Below, one piece after another: positions 1-8,655 of a DNA stretch of 64,000 nucleotides. The stretch covers positions 2,960,001-3,024,000 of the forward strand of contig NZ_CP022985.1 of assembly GCF_003425985.1 (NCBI RefSeq). The letters are read 5' to 3'. Below the pieces are notes generated by a model. The model ran no database searches, was not told the DNA's origin, and was given only the letters and a program-made list of their open reading frames with translations. Origin of the DNA: Mariniflexile sp. TRM1-10. GTDB lineage: Bacteria; Bacteroidota; Bacteroidia; Flavobacteriales; Flavobacteriaceae. Made by a program: the position numbers and the translations under genes. The stretch's first letter is position 1, and every line of letters starts with the position of its first letter.

Positions 1-2
1 AT

Positions 3-269
3 TCATATTCAAATAATAAAAAAGGGATTCCTCCAGAGGTGAATAAATACGGAAAAGGGACATGGAAAGCGGATAAAAATATCATATCGTTTTTCACAGA
101 TAAAAAAAATGACATTGACGAAAAACATAATTTAGATTTTGAAAATTCCAAAGCGAGGTTTATATCTAAATCCCCAAGAGATAAAACAGACAAAATAATT
201 AAAACCAGTCTTCGGTTTTTTGAATCAAAAATATTTTGGATTGAAAAGCTGCAGATTTTTAAAGAATAA
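3..269 (+). CDS. 3' part of a cassette gene, product unknown (partial)
   Basis: The reading frame is open from the window edge to TAA at 267-269. A GTG at 39 could start it, but the frame is open upstream and no R' core lies in the first 38 bases, so the gene most likely begins outside the window. The visible 88 residues are lysine- and aspartate-rich with no motif I recognise. It is followed six bases later by an attC R'' core, so it is the last part of a cassette gene. Confidence 0.6.
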   Translation, partial: SYSNNKKGIPPEVNKYGKGTWKADKNIISFFTDKKNDIDEKHNLDFENSKARFISKSPRDKTDKIIKTSLRFFESKIFWIEKLQIFKE

Positions 270-274
270 AAAAC

Positions 275-595
275 GCATTACAACACCGTTTAAGCGCAAT
301 AACGGTGAATTTATGTTTGAATAAAAACCAGTTGTCAACACAGTAGCCTTTGCGCAAGCCCATAATTTTATAAAACAAAATATAAATGCGCCCTTTTAAG
401 GGCGTTTGCTTTTTGTGGAAGTTTTGCAATCTAAGATCAAGGCTGTTATAGCGCAGTAAAACATGTCCTATAATGGCTTTTAAGCAAAAAGCAGAGACCT
501 TTATAAATCCATAGGTGAAAAAGTAATATATTGCATACATAAACGATATGACTACGATGGGGTTGCTGTTTGTTGTGGTTGTATGGGTGTTGTAC
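275..595 (+). repeat. attC-like site, family A1
   Basis: R'' GCATTACAAC at 275-284 and R' GTTGTAC at 589-595. It contains a perfect CACCGTT/AACGGTG inverted repeat (288-311), a second R''-like GTCAACAC, the A1 block with a terminator, and the shared right half ending TATGGGTGTTGTA. The doubled left end suggests a lost or gene-less cassette. It fills the gap before the next gene. Confidence 0.8.
387..414 (+). terminator. intrinsic terminator inside attC (A1 type)
   Basis: CGCCC-TTTTAA-GGGCG stem-loop followed by a T-rich run. The same hairpin recurs in the other A1 sites; the copy at 35734 replaces an inner G-C pair by A-T, a compensatory change. Confidence 0.7.
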
Positions 596-601
596 GCAAT
601 G

Positions 602-1435
602 ATGAAAAACCTACTTATAATATTCATTCTTCCATTAATCTTTACAGCTTGTAAAGAAAATTCAAAGGACACTAAACCGATTGAAAAACTGGAATTCTAT
701 TCTGACAATAGCAATTTGACTTTCAAAAAGAGAGTGATACTTGAGAATTGTGATAGCCTTTTTTATTTCTACAGAAACGGACAAATATTTAAAAGAGGGA
801 AAATCCAAAAAAACGAAAAGCCATTCGGAATTTGGAATTTATACTCAAATGATGGAAAATTAAGGGAAATTAGAGAATGGTTTGTGATAGACGGACATTC
901 GAGAATGAATAGAGCTTGGTTTCTTGATAAAAAAGGAGACACACTTGCTTGGAGAGATCAAGATTCGATTTTTAACCAAAAAGAATTTGTAAATGACACT
1001 TTAGGAACACGAGCAACCAACTACAATGTTTTCGACTTTAACAAAGACACTATCGACTTAAATGAACCAATTCGTGGAGTTGCATATTGTAATTCTCGTC
1101 GGATAAGAGATTATGATTCTCAAATCAGAGTCTTTTTCCATAGCGAAAGTGAAAATTTCAATTCACCTTTTCCAAATGACAGTCTGATTAGAACAGACCA
1201 TTTTGACAACTTAAAAACTGATACTATTAATCAAAAATGGTTTACTGATATTAACCCTAAAAGATATGGTCACGTATCAATTTTTGGAAGTTGGTTTAAA
1301 AAGCCAGGGAAAAAACTTTTAAGAGGATATATGGAAGAATACTCTTATGGACCTTTTAAGGATAAAGAAATTGACAGTATGACTGCAAGAGTTTATTTTG
1401 AGAAAACGATTTACGTAAAAGACACGATTAAATGA
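602..1435 (+). CDS. Lipoprotein with MORN/YwqK-like repeats
   Basis: The 277-residue product starts MKNLLIIFILPLIFTAC, a lipoprotein signal with lipobox FTAC, so it should be anchored in an envelope membrane. Residues about 50-95 (FYRNGQIFKRGKIQKNEKPF and the following GIWNLYSNDGKLREIREW) resemble the MORN-like repeats of YwqK-type proteins; the rest is unrecognised. ATG at 602 fits the signal best; an ATG at 599 is adjacent and the longer frame from 548 would lie in the attC. It is the only gene of its cassette, whose cores (589-597 and 1443-1451) are perfect reverse complements. Confidence 0.8.
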   Translation: MKNLLIIFILPLIFTACKENSKDTKPIEKLEFYSDNSNLTFKKRVILENCDSLFYFYRNGQIFKRGKIQKNEKPFGIWNLYSNDGKLREIREWFVIDGHSRMNRAWFLDKKGDTLAWRDQDSIFNQKEFVNDTLGTRATNYNVFDFNKDTIDLNEPIRGVAYCNSRRIRDYDSQIRVFFHSESENFNSPFPNDSLIRTDHFDNLKTDTINQKWFTDINPKRYGHVSIFGSWFKKPGKKLLRGYMEEYSYGPFKDKEIDSMTARVYFEKTIYVKDTIK

Positions 1436-1442
1436 AATCACT

Positions 1443-1657
1443 GCGTACAACACCGGTAACCAGCTCTACGAAGCCAGCTCAGCATTCTGTGACTTCGTAG
1501 CAATATTATAACTAAAGTAAACATATATAAGAAACTACATTTTGCAATAAGGCGTGTTTTTTTATTTAATAGCTTATTAAAAAGTAATATATTGCATACA
1601 TTATACGATATAACTACGATGGGGTTGCTGTTTGTTGTGGTTATATGATTGTTGTAC
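1443..1657 (+). repeat. attC-like site, family A2 variant
   Basis: R'' GCGTACAAC (1443-1451) is the exact reverse complement of the R' opening the preceding cassette. The next R', GTTGTAC, is at 1651-1657. The middle and right half match family A2, but the usual AACTAGCGTTCG left arm is absent. Confidence 0.85.
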
Positions 1658-1681
1658 ACAAGCTAAAAACCGAGAATTGAA

Positions 1682-2092
1682 TTGAATAAAAAGATATTAA
1701 TTGGAACTCTAATCGGAGTAATTTTATTCTCATTTTTCGGATTTTGGATTTCGGGTTTCTTCTTATTTGAAAGTCCGAATGAATTAATAATCAAAAAGGA
1801 ATGTGATTACGAAGGATTACGGAAAGTCGTTATGTATGAACTAAATGGAAATGCAGTAACGAATGGAGCAATTCACATTTCTGCATCTGATTGTTCTGAA
1901 AATAAAATTGAAAACTCTGAATTAATATTTACTGTTAGCTCATCGAATATTAAAATATCGGACGTAAATTTTGAGTGGACAAGCTTTGACACTTTGACAA
2001 TTAGATACAATAAAAAACTAGAGATTTTCAAACAAAAAACAGAATCGGAATCTGTAAACCCAAAAATAATATTTGAATATATAGCAGACTAA
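1682..2092 (+). CDS. Membrane-anchored protein of unknown function
   Basis: 136 residues starting at TTG, 30 bases inside the cassette. One N-terminal transmembrane segment (about residues 5-28, glycine- and phenylalanine-rich) is followed by a soluble, probably periplasmic domain with two cysteines (ECDYEG, SDCSEN). No family recognised. Its stop codon touches the ATG of the next gene, so the two are likely co-translated within one cassette. Confidence 0.65.
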   Translation: MNKKILIGTLIGVILFSFFGFWISGFFLFESPNELIIKKECDYEGLRKVVMYELNGNAVTNGAIHISASDCSENKIENSELIFTVSSSNIKISDVNFEWTSFDTLTIRYNKKLEIFKQKTESESVNPKIIFEYIAD

Positions 2093-2308
2093 ATGAAAAC
2101 ATTTCGATTCATATTAATTGTAATTCTATCAATAATAATATTGCTGACAACTTATTTTATAATTGACAGATATGTATTTAATCCAAATATGAAAGGAATT
2201 AGTCCTGTCGATATTAAAAACATTTTGACTTATTTAATTTTGCCTTTAATTATTTCAATTTTAATAATTTGGTTTATTGAGAAATGGACAAAAACAATAA
2301 AAAAATAA
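2093..2308 (+). CDS. Small two-helix membrane protein
   Basis: 71 residues with two hydrophobic segments (about 5-25 and 45-62) separated by a short polar loop. The ATG directly follows the stop of the upstream gene, making this the second gene of a two-gene cassette. Function unknown; the small size and pairing with a membrane-anchored partner would suit a complex, but that is inference. Confidence 0.65.
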   Translation: MKTFRFILIVILSIIILLTTYFIIDRYVFNPNMKGISPVDIKNILTYLILPLIISILIIWFIEKWTKTIKK

Positions 2309-2314
2309 AAGCCA

Positions 2315-2560
2315 GTGTAAACACCGCATAAAATTAATTACTAATGCAAGACTACTTACGAAAATACTCGTGGATTTTCTATTTGGTTTGTATTTGCTAA
2401 ATTTGGTGCTTAAAACACGCAATTATTGATATGCAACCCAAGGTTGAGACTTTGTTTCAAATAGCTAGTGTACTAAAGATAGATGTTAGAAAATTGTTGA
2501 TTTCAATAGAAAGAACTTAAATAGGTTAGGGGTTGGTAAAGGAGCTTTGTTTGGTGAATG
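2315..2560 (+). repeat. attC-like site, family D (degenerate)
   Basis: R''-like GTGTAAAC at 2315 imperfectly matches the cassette's start (GTTGTACAC). The block TACTTACGAAAATACTCGTG and TTTGTATTTGCTAAAT to about 2410 recurs at 29,870-29,930. No clear R' was found before the next gene; a broken regulator gene lies inside. Confidence 0.45.
2431..2520 (+). pseudogene. C-terminal remnant of an XRE/Cro-type HTH regulator
   Basis: The frame reads MQPKVETLFQIASVLKIDVR and ends KLLISIERT before TAA. This is the usual last part of a Cro/C1 helix-turn-helix domain (P-x-x-x-T-L-x-x-I-A-x-x-L-x-[VI]). The recognition helix is missing and upstream sequence is attC-like, so only a gene tail survives, probably captured or left by a deletion. 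Confidence 0.55.
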
Positions 2561-2598
2561 AAGGATGCTGTTAGATGTATATAAAGGTTGGTCAAGAT

Positions 2599-3213
2599 AT
2601 GAGAAAAACGGTATTGTTAATATTCGGAATTACAATCTTGCAGGTAAATAGTTCTTGTAAATCTCAATATTCTGCGACCGAATTGAACAACAACTTTACG
2701 GCTGAACAAATATCGGACTTAAAAAAAATAACCGATTTTTTTAAAAAAGAAATGTGTCTTTATATGGACTCTGATTTCAAAACTTGTTATAAGCAGATTC
2801 CACACGAATATTTAGAAGCTACAGGAAACCCTTTTTGGATTAATATAAATTTTGAAAAACAAAAAGAGTTATACAAACAAATCTCCAAATCGACTTTTGA
2901 TGAAATATGGATGTTTTGTAAATCGAGAACGTATCCAGATGGGTTAGAATCAAAAAGTCTTTGTGCAAATGCAACTGGAAAATACCAAAAGTTTCTCTCT
3001 GATTTAGGAGGGATAAATCCAAGAGTTGCGAAATATGCTGAAGGAATTAATGCTTCTGGAGATTTCAGCCCTATGGATTTTCATTATTGGAATGTTCTTA
3101 AAATCAAAAAATATTTCGATTTAGACGATCCAAATATCCAACTGATTTTAGCAATCCATTACTTATCTCTAAACGACCAGGAAAAAAGGAAAGACAAATG
3201 GGAAGAGGAATAA
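2599..3213 (+). CDS. Lipoprotein of unknown function
   Basis: 204 residues from ATG 2599, which gives a lipoprotein signal (MRKTVLLIFGITILQVNSSC); an upstream in-frame ATG at 2575 would add eight residues. The mature part is charged and aromatic with scattered cysteines and no recognised domain. It is followed ten bases later by an R''-like core. Confidence 0.65.
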   Translation: MRKTVLLIFGITILQVNSSCKSQYSATELNNNFTAEQISDLKKITDFFKKEMCLYMDSDFKTCYKQIPHEYLEATGNPFWININFEKQKELYKQISKSTFDEIWMFCKSRTYPDGLESKSLCANATGKYQKFLSDLGGINPRVAKYAEGINASGDFSPMDFHYWNVLKIKKYFDLDDPNIQLILAIHYLSLNDQEKRKDKWEEE

Positions 3214-3222
3214 AAGAATACT

Positions 3223-3564
3223 ATGGACAACACCATTAGTTTTTATGCCATAACATTAGAAAAACCACGGCACCTTTAGTTTTTGCCAACGCACAAACCG
3301 CCCCTAAAACCCAAAAGCGCACAATCTCCCCAACCCTTCCAAACCATTACAGTTATGAGTTTCTACTTCTTGGATGCCTAGCTTGATGCTCTTTAAACTG
3401 CCAGCTCTTTCAATATTAGAAAAAGTAATCATATATAAGAAACTACATTTTGCAATAATGCGTGTTTTTTTATTTAAGAGCTTATTAAAAAGTAATATAT
3501 TGCATACATAAACCATATAGCTACAATGGGCTTGTTGTTTGTTGTGATTATATGATTGTTGTAA
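3223..3564 (+). repeat. attC-like site, A2-type right half
   Basis: R''-like ATGGACAAC (3223-3231), then about 190 bases of C-rich sequence not seen in other sites, then the A2 middle and right half from about 3425 to R' GTTGTAA (3558-3564). This 370-base gap holds no gene; an antisense open frame here is the repeat itself. Confidence 0.65.
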
Positions 3565-3586
3565 CACATTTGACCAAATCAACAAA

Positions 3587-4576
3587 ATGAAGAAATACAA
3601 ATTAAACATTCTGACTTTTTTACTTTTAATTCCAATTTTTGCGATTGGACAAATACCAAAAGGACATTTTTTAGATGCCGACAAAACAGCTGAAAGAGGA
3701 TATAAAGTAAAACCATTCAAACAAGAAAAAGAAGGAATTTATCATTATGCAGTATTGACAGAATTACCATTTGAAAACAACTGCGAATCTGGACTTTCAG
3801 AAAAAGAGCAAATTGCTTGTTCTGAAAAGAATTTAAGAAACTTTATTTACCCTAAACTTTCTTCAGAACTTAATTTCAAGGGGAATGTATATGTTTATTT
3901 AACTATAACAGAAGATGCACAAATTACTGATATAACTGTAAATTCATATCCAAATTCGGAATCAACAAATAATTTAATAGAGGAAGCTATTAAAACGGTG
4001 GAATTTAAACCAGGTAAATTTGAAAACGAAATTGTAAAATCAAGACTTTGGACTTCTTTTACATTTCCTTCATCATCAAAAGAACTTTTTTCGGAATCTT
4101 TTGAAAAGATGGAACAAGATGAAAATCCTGAATATAAAAACTATGAAAATTTAATTTTTGATGCGAGTAACTACATTTTCTCAAACCCTATATATCCCAA
4201 TGGAACTGAATTTGGAGCTGCAAACAAAATTATTGGGTTTTGGAAAAATAAAGATACAGGGCTAAACATCCCAATAGGTAGTGATTTCTACAAAGTATTA
4301 ACTAACCAAAATCAACAACAGTATTTATACATGATTGCTATGATGAATTATTCACTTGACCAGAAAATAAATCATAATAGAATTTTAGAATGCAAACCAA
4401 AAGAAGGGCAAAAATATAGTGAACAAGAAGATGTTAAAGAAGTTCAACTTGGCGGAGCTAAAATTTTATTGGAATTTATAGGTAACGAAAAGAACAACGT
4501 TCCAATGACTTCTAAAACAAAAAAATATTATAAAGCTTACGAAAAGAATAAATTAGACAAACAGTTATTTGAATAA
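3587..4576 (+). CDS. Secreted protein with TonB C-terminal-like domain
   Basis: 329 residues. N-terminal signal peptide (MKKYKLNILTFLLLIPIFAIG). Residues about 60-160 follow the TonB C-terminal pattern of this group: paired cysteines (NNCESGLSEKEQIAC), then G-x-V-Y-V-x-L-T-I, D-I-T-V, and a V-x-F-x-P-G segment near the end. No membrane anchor or proline-rich linker is present, so it is not a working energy transducer. The C-terminal half is unrecognised. Cassette cores 3559-3567 and 4582-4590 match 9 of 9. Confidence 0.75.
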   Translation: MKKYKLNILTFLLLIPIFAIGQIPKGHFLDADKTAERGYKVKPFKQEKEGIYHYAVLTELPFENNCESGLSEKEQIACSEKNLRNFIYPKLSSELNFKGNVYVYLTITEDAQITDITVNSYPNSESTNNLIEEAIKTVEFKPGKFENEIVKSRLWTSFTFPSSSKELFSESFEKMEQDENPEYKNYENLIFDASNYIFSNPIYPNGTEFGAANKIIGFWKNKDTGLNIPIGSDFYKVLTNQNQQQYLYMIAMMNYSLDQKINHNRILECKPKEGQKYSEQEDVKEVQLGGAKILLEFIGNEKNNVPMTSKTKKYYKAYEKNKLDKQLFE

Positions 4577-4581
4577 AAAAC

Positions 4582-4847
4582 GTGTTACAATAACTAGCGT
4601 TAGTGTGGTCGGTACGACCAAACATGAACGCCCTGTTGAGTTAACCGGTTCTTAGCCCGTTAGACCAGCTCTTTAAAATCTGTGACATCGTGGCAATATT
4701 AAAACTAAAGTAAGCATATATAAGAAACTACATTTTAGACTAAGGTGTGGTTTTTTATTTAATGGCTTATTAAAAAGTAATATATTGCATACATAAACGA
4801 TATGGCTATGATGGGGTTGCTGTTTGTTGTGGTTATATGATTAATAG
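4582..4847 (+). repeat. attC-like site, family A2
   Basis: R'' GTGTTACAA (4582-4590), AACTAGCG arm, GGTCG/CGACC hairpin, terminator, shared right half. The R' is decayed to ATTAATAG near 4840 instead of GTT.., so the next junction may be hard to recombine. Confidence 0.75.
4725..4757 (+). terminator. intrinsic terminator inside attC (A2 type)
   Basis: AAACTACA pairs with TGTGGTTT (one G-U), followed by T6. The same stem with perfect pairing recurs in other A2 sites. Confidence 0.6.
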
Positions 4848-4864
4848 ATGCAATTTGGCAAAAA

Positions 4865-5245
4865 ATGAACAATCGAACTATAGAAATAACATCTCGCTTT
4901 GAAAAATCTTGGAGCGATACAGAAAAGATTTTTGATATGCTATTGGAAAATGGATTTGAAAGATTATTTCCAGTTCGTCAATTTATTATAGAATTAAAAG
5001 AAAAAGGAGAAAATCAAAATTTCAGAATTGGAACTTCAATGTATCGACTTATTTTTTCTCGCTCTATCGAACACGGATTGCGTGACAACCAAAAACAGTT
5101 AATGATTGATACTCTTGATAAAAATGATTACCAAATAGTTTTAAGAGACGGATTTAAAAAATATAGAGAATACAGAATTAGCGACCTAAATGATATCAAA
5201 CTGACTAAATTATTGGAAACTCTAAAAGGAACTTTAGTAGACTAA
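4865..5245 (+). CDS. Soluble protein of unknown function
   Basis: 126 residues, no signal or membrane segment, mixed alpha/beta composition rich in charged residues. First gene of a two-gene cassette; the next start codon follows three bases after its stop. The partner is a zinc-ribbon protein. Not recognised. Confidence 0.65.
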   Translation: MNNRTIEITSRFEKSWSDTEKIFDMLLENGFERLFPVRQFIIELKEKGENQNFRIGTSMYRLIFSRSIEHGLRDNQKQLMIDTLDKNDYQIVLRDGFKKYREYRISDLNDIKLTKLLETLKGTLVD

Positions 5246-5248
5246 ATC

Positions 5249-5494
5249 ATGGCATGTCAAATCTGTCCGAATTGTAAAACAGATGCTTTCAATTGGAAAG
5301 TGGACGAAGAAGAGTCACCTCTAACAATTTGGGATTGTGGAAATTGCAATTATCGTGCATTCGAGAATGAATCTGACGAACGGAATTGCACAAAATGCGG
5401 AAAGAAAACGGAATCGAAATTAAAAGATGACAAAAAAGAATATTGGTGGTGTTCGAATTGTAACACGACTGAAAAAATAAAACAGCACCTCTAA
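5249..5494 (+). CDS. Small zinc-ribbon protein
   Basis: 81 residues with CPNC, CGNC, CTKC and CSNC pairs (about residues 6, 30, 47 and 69), enough for two zinc ribbons. Such proteins bind metal structurally and often contact nucleic acids or partners, but the function here is unknown. Its stop codon TAA (5492-5494) lies inside the R'' core CTCTAAC, so the attC supplies the end of the gene. Confidence 0.75.
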   Translation: MACQICPNCKTDAFNWKVDEEESPLTIWDCGNCNYRAFENESDERNCTKCGKKTESKLKDDKKEYWWCSNCNTTEKIKQHL

Positions 5495-5630
5495 CTGTTG
5501 CACAAGCTCATAATTTTATAAGAACAGGACACCTCTTGTAAGTCCATTGGTAAAAAAGTAATATATTGCATACATAAACAATATAGCTACAATGGGATTG
5601 CTGTTTGTTGTGGTTGTATGGGTGTTGTAG
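5485..5630 (+). repeat. attC-like site, short A1
   Basis: R'' GCACCTCTAAC at 5485-5495, TGTTGCACAAG arm, shortened middle without terminator, shared right half, and R' GTTGTAG at 5624-5630. Confidence 0.75.
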
Positions 5631-5649
5631 GTAATTTTAAAAAAGAACT

Positions 5650-6180
5650 ATGAAACAAAAATTATTGTTGACATTATTATTGATTTTTTCAATTAAATCA
5701 TTTTCTCAAGATTCAAAATTTAGTCTTGAATTAAATTATCCGGTTCCAATAGACGAGAATTTCGTTGGAAAAAATTATAGCGGAATTATTGACCTTGGTG
5801 CTAAATTCAGATTTGCTGAATTAAATCCTTTAAATTTAGGAACTTCTTTAAATAGTGGAATTTTAGTCAATGATTCCCGACCAAATAATGAATTTCAAGA
5901 CTTTAAAATCACAGCATACATAATTCAACCAAGAATATTTGCGGAATTAGATATTGAATCTATGAAAAATTTTCATCCTTCTGTTGGACTTGGATACACT
6001 TTTATAATTTTTGACGCTAAAGGAACTCAAAATGGATTTGACATTTCTGGTGGTAGTCAAACTGAAAGTGGTTTAAACATTAATTTAGGAATTGCTTATG
6101 ACATAAATGATAAATTGTTTGCCCAAGTTCAATACGATTTTGTGAAAATAAGTCTTGAAAACGAAATTCCTGATATATAA
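5650..6180 (+). CDS. Outer-membrane beta-barrel-like protein
   Basis: 176 residues with a cleavable signal peptide (MKQKLLLTLLLIFSIKSFSQ). The mature part has alternating hydrophobic strands separated by turns (GAKFRFAELNPLNLG, PSVGLGYTFIIFD, LNINLGIAYDINDKLFAQVQ), like small outer-membrane barrels of Bacteroidota; at this length about eight strands. Function unknown. Single gene of a cassette with perfect cores (5625-5633 and 6238-6246). Confidence 0.7.
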   Translation: MKQKLLLTLLLIFSIKSFSQDSKFSLELNYPVPIDENFVGKNYSGIIDLGAKFRFAELNPLNLGTSLNSGILVNDSRPNNEFQDFKITAYIIQPRIFAELDIESMKNFHPSVGLGYTFIIFDAKGTQNGFDISGGSQTESGLNINLGIAYDINDKLFAQVQYDFVKISLENEIPDI

Positions 6181-6342
6181 TATAATACAAACGTTAATAT
6201 ATTAAAAATAGGTTTAGGCTACCGATTATAAAAATACTACCTACAATAATTAAGCGTTCGTGTGGTCGGTACGACCCAACATGAACGCCCTGTTGGCTGA
6301 ACTGGTTCTTAGCTCGTTAGACCAGCTCTTGAAGTCAGTGAC

Positions 6343-7636
6343 CAAGGCTGTAAGGAACTTTAAAAGTAATTGAAAAATATACTAGATTTACATTCCTATA
6401 TATTAACTACACAAATATATAGACCGATGAAAAAAAAGATAACGGTTCATGAGGTGCTCAATTATATCCCAAATGAGAAGCTTGACTTTTTTGCCCGTGA
6501 AACATTAGTTGATTGGAACGCCAAAAAGCTACAGGGCAAAGAGCTTTTCAAACTCTGTATTTTTGGCATATTGAACGAGAACAGGGCGAGTTCAAGGGTA
6601 TTTGAGAGTTTCTACGAGAGCCATTTTTTCTGCAAACATGCTCATATCCCTAAAGGTAAAAAGGTTAGCCATAGTAGTATCTGCGAACGAATAGGAAAAA
6701 TAAATGTGGACTATTTCGAAAGTCTGTACTATTATACCGTTGGTACCTTTCGGGAGAAACTCAATAAAAAGGACCGGAACAAATTGTGTTTGTATGATTC
6801 AACAATAACGAGTCTTTCAGCGTTACTGTTGGGTTTTGGAATGCAAAACGGTCAGAAGAACAAAAAAGGGGAACAGGGAAAGCACAGTATAAAGTTCACT
6901 ATTGGCTTTGATGGACTGCCTTTTAAGGTAAAGTTCCACAGGGACCAGAAAATGATCAGTGATATTCCGGCGCTAAGCGATATTCTCCAAGAGCATGTCC
7001 CCAGCAAAAAGGATATCGCAGTATTTGACAGGGGAATGCAGGATCGTTTGACAATGAAAAAGCTCTCGGACGGTGGCAAATACTTTGTGACACGCATATA
7101 TAAAGCATCAAAATATGATGTAGTGGAAGGAAGCCATCAAACAGAACTGGATTACGAGAATGGTAATATCAAACTTGACAGGCACAGCCTGGTACACCTT
7201 TATAAGAACGGCAAGAAAATGAAAGGTGTTGTATTTAGGCTTTTGGAGGGCACGCTCAAAGCCGACGGGGAACGCATACTGTTCCTTAGCAATTTGCCGG
7301 AAGAGGGGTTTACGGCCGAGCAGATAGCCGAGATATACAGGAACCGTTGGGAAATTGAAAAGTTCTTTAGGTTCATCAAACAGGAACTAAATTTCAAGCA
7401 CTATTTTTCAAGGCAGTGGAACGGGATCCAGGTGATGGTATACATTATCCTGATTGCGTCAATATTATTGCTGACTTATATTAAGCTAAATCAATTAAAG
7501 GGGTATAAGATTCCAAAAATCTCATTCTGCAACGCATTACAGAATGAGATGATTGAAAATATTGTGATTCATTGTGGTGGAGATCCCAATAAAATAAGCT
7601 CTTATTATTCATGAATAAAAGTTCCTTACAGCCTTG
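6343..7636 (+). mobile_element. IS4-family insertion sequence, complete
   Basis: 1,294 bp bounded by 19-bp perfect inverted repeats (CAAGGCTGTAAGGAACTTT) and a 9-bp target duplication GTCAGTGAC (6334-6342 and 7637-7645). One intact transposase gene. The intact ends and duplication point to a recent, simple insertion. Confidence 0.95.
6427..7614 (+). CDS. IS4-family DDE transposase
   Basis: 395 residues from ATG 6427; a TTG at 6370 would add 19 residues. The C-terminal signature Y-x2-R-x3-E-x6-K is present as YRNRWEIEKFFRFIK, typical of IS4 transposases. The first acidic residue is probably in LCLYDSTI and the second in VFDRG. The frame is intact, so the element may be active. The gene fills nearly the whole element. 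Confidence 0.93.
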   Translation: MKKKITVHEVLNYIPNEKLDFFARETLVDWNAKKLQGKELFKLCIFGILNENRASSRVFESFYESHFFCKHAHIPKGKKVSHSSICERIGKINVDYFESLYYYTVGTFREKLNKKDRNKLCLYDSTITSLSALLLGFGMQNGQKNKKGEQGKHSIKFTIGFDGLPFKVKFHRDQKMISDIPALSDILQEHVPSKKDIAVFDRGMQDRLTMKKLSDGGKYFVTRIYKASKYDVVEGSHQTELDYENGNIKLDRHSLVHLYKNGKKMKGVVFRLLEGTLKADGERILFLSNLPEEGFTAEQIAEIYRNRWEIEKFFRFIKQELNFKHYFSRQWNGIQVMVYIILIASILLLTYIKLNQLKGYKIPKISFCNALQNEMIENIVIHCGGDPNKISSYYS

Positions 7637-7684
7637 GTCAGTGACTTCGTAGCAATATTATAGCTAAAGTAAGCATATATAAGA

Positions 7685-7718
7685 GCTACATTTTACAGGT
7701 GTAGTTTTTTTTGTTTTT
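7685..7718 (+). terminator. intrinsic terminator inside attC (A2 type)
   Basis: CTACA/TGTAG stem followed by a long T run, in the right part of the IS-split attC. Confidence 0.6.
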
Positions 7719-7825
7719 AATACCTTATTAAAAAGTAATATATTGCATACATAAACGATATAACTACAATTGTATAGCTGTTTGTTGTGGTTATATGGGT
7801 GTTGGAAACAAGCTAAAACAAACAT

Positions 7826-8431
7826 ATGAACTTCATAAAAAAACTCTTCGGAATAAAAAAAAATAATGATGACGGAAATTTTATTGTAGCTACTTTAAAT
7901 GACAAAATTATGCCTCTCGACAGAAGAGAAATCTATGAAGACCCTTTAGAGGAATTGCTTAAAGCAAACGGAATTGGAGAAGTGACAGGTGGAGGAACTA
8001 TGCAATTGAAGTCAGGAGAACTTGAATATTGCGATTTAGAAATTAAACTAAATTCAAGCGAAATTAACGAAAACGATATTCAGTTAATTATTAAAAAATT
8101 GGAGGAACTTGGAGCGCCAAAAGGCTCAAAACTAACAATAGAAAAAACTGCCCAAAAAATGGAATTCGGACAGAAAGAAGGACTCGGAATTTACATAGAC
8201 GGAGTGAATTTAGACCCAGAAGTTTACAAAAGTTCTGACATTAACTTTGTGATTTCAGAATTAAAAAGATTGACCAATGACAATTCAGAAATCACAAAAT
8301 ATTGGGAAGGCGGAAATGAAACTGCACTTTATTTTTACTCGAACTCTTTTACTGAAATGAAAGAATCAATTAAGGAATTTGTAAATTCATATCCATTATG
8401 TAAAGGAGCAAGAATTGAACAAATAGCATAA
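7826..8431 (+). CDS. Soluble protein of unknown function
   Basis: 201 residues, no signal. Two similar alpha/beta halves are suggested: residues about 50-110 (GGGTMQLKSGELEYCDLEI and a following KKLEELGAPKGSKLTIE) and 110-195 (GIYIDGVNLDPE, ISELKRL). Not recognised. Cores 7801-7809 and 8437-8445 match at 8 of 9, so it is the single gene of a cassette. Confidence 0.7.
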   Translation: MNFIKKLFGIKKNNDDGNFIVATLNDKIMPLDRREIYEDPLEELLKANGIGEVTGGGTMQLKSGELEYCDLEIKLNSSEINENDIQLIIKKLEELGAPKGSKLTIEKTAQKMEFGQKEGLGIYIDGVNLDPEVYKSSDINFVISELKRLTNDNSEITKYWEGGNETALYFYSNSFTEMKESIKEFVNSYPLCKGARIEQIA

Positions 8432-8436
8432 AGCCA

Positions 8437-8594
8437 GTTTACAACACCGTGTCCAAAAAAATTGCTAGTTTTAGCTAACACAAAGTTGGTTGCCTGTTTG
8501 CCGGCTTCCGATTTTCCTTCGGACACGAGCTCAGCGAACTGGCGAAGCAAAATCCTCACCCACAAACACACAGCTTTACACGAAATCGTTGTGC
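8437..8594 (+). repeat. attC-like site, family C
   Basis: R'' GTTTACAAC (8437-8445), ACCGTGT arm, GCTTCCGATTTTCC..GCAAAATCC inner inverted repeat, TTTACACG arm, R' GTTGTGC at 8588-8594. At about 158 bp it is close to classical attC architecture. Confidence 0.75.
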
Positions 8595-8655
8595 GGAAGC
8601 ATGACCAACACAAACTACCGATTACTACATAAAACAAACATCTTAAATTTTAAAT

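Larger units (their letters stand above)
6238..7807 (+). repeat. attC-like site, family A2, split by an IS
   Basis: Left part 6238-6342 (R'' TACCTACAA, hairpin arm) and right part 7637-7807 (terminator, shared right half, R' GTTGGAA at 7801-7807). Joining the two halves at one copy of GTCAGTGAC restores the normal A2 sequence ..gaagtcagtgacttcgtag.. Confidence 0.85.
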
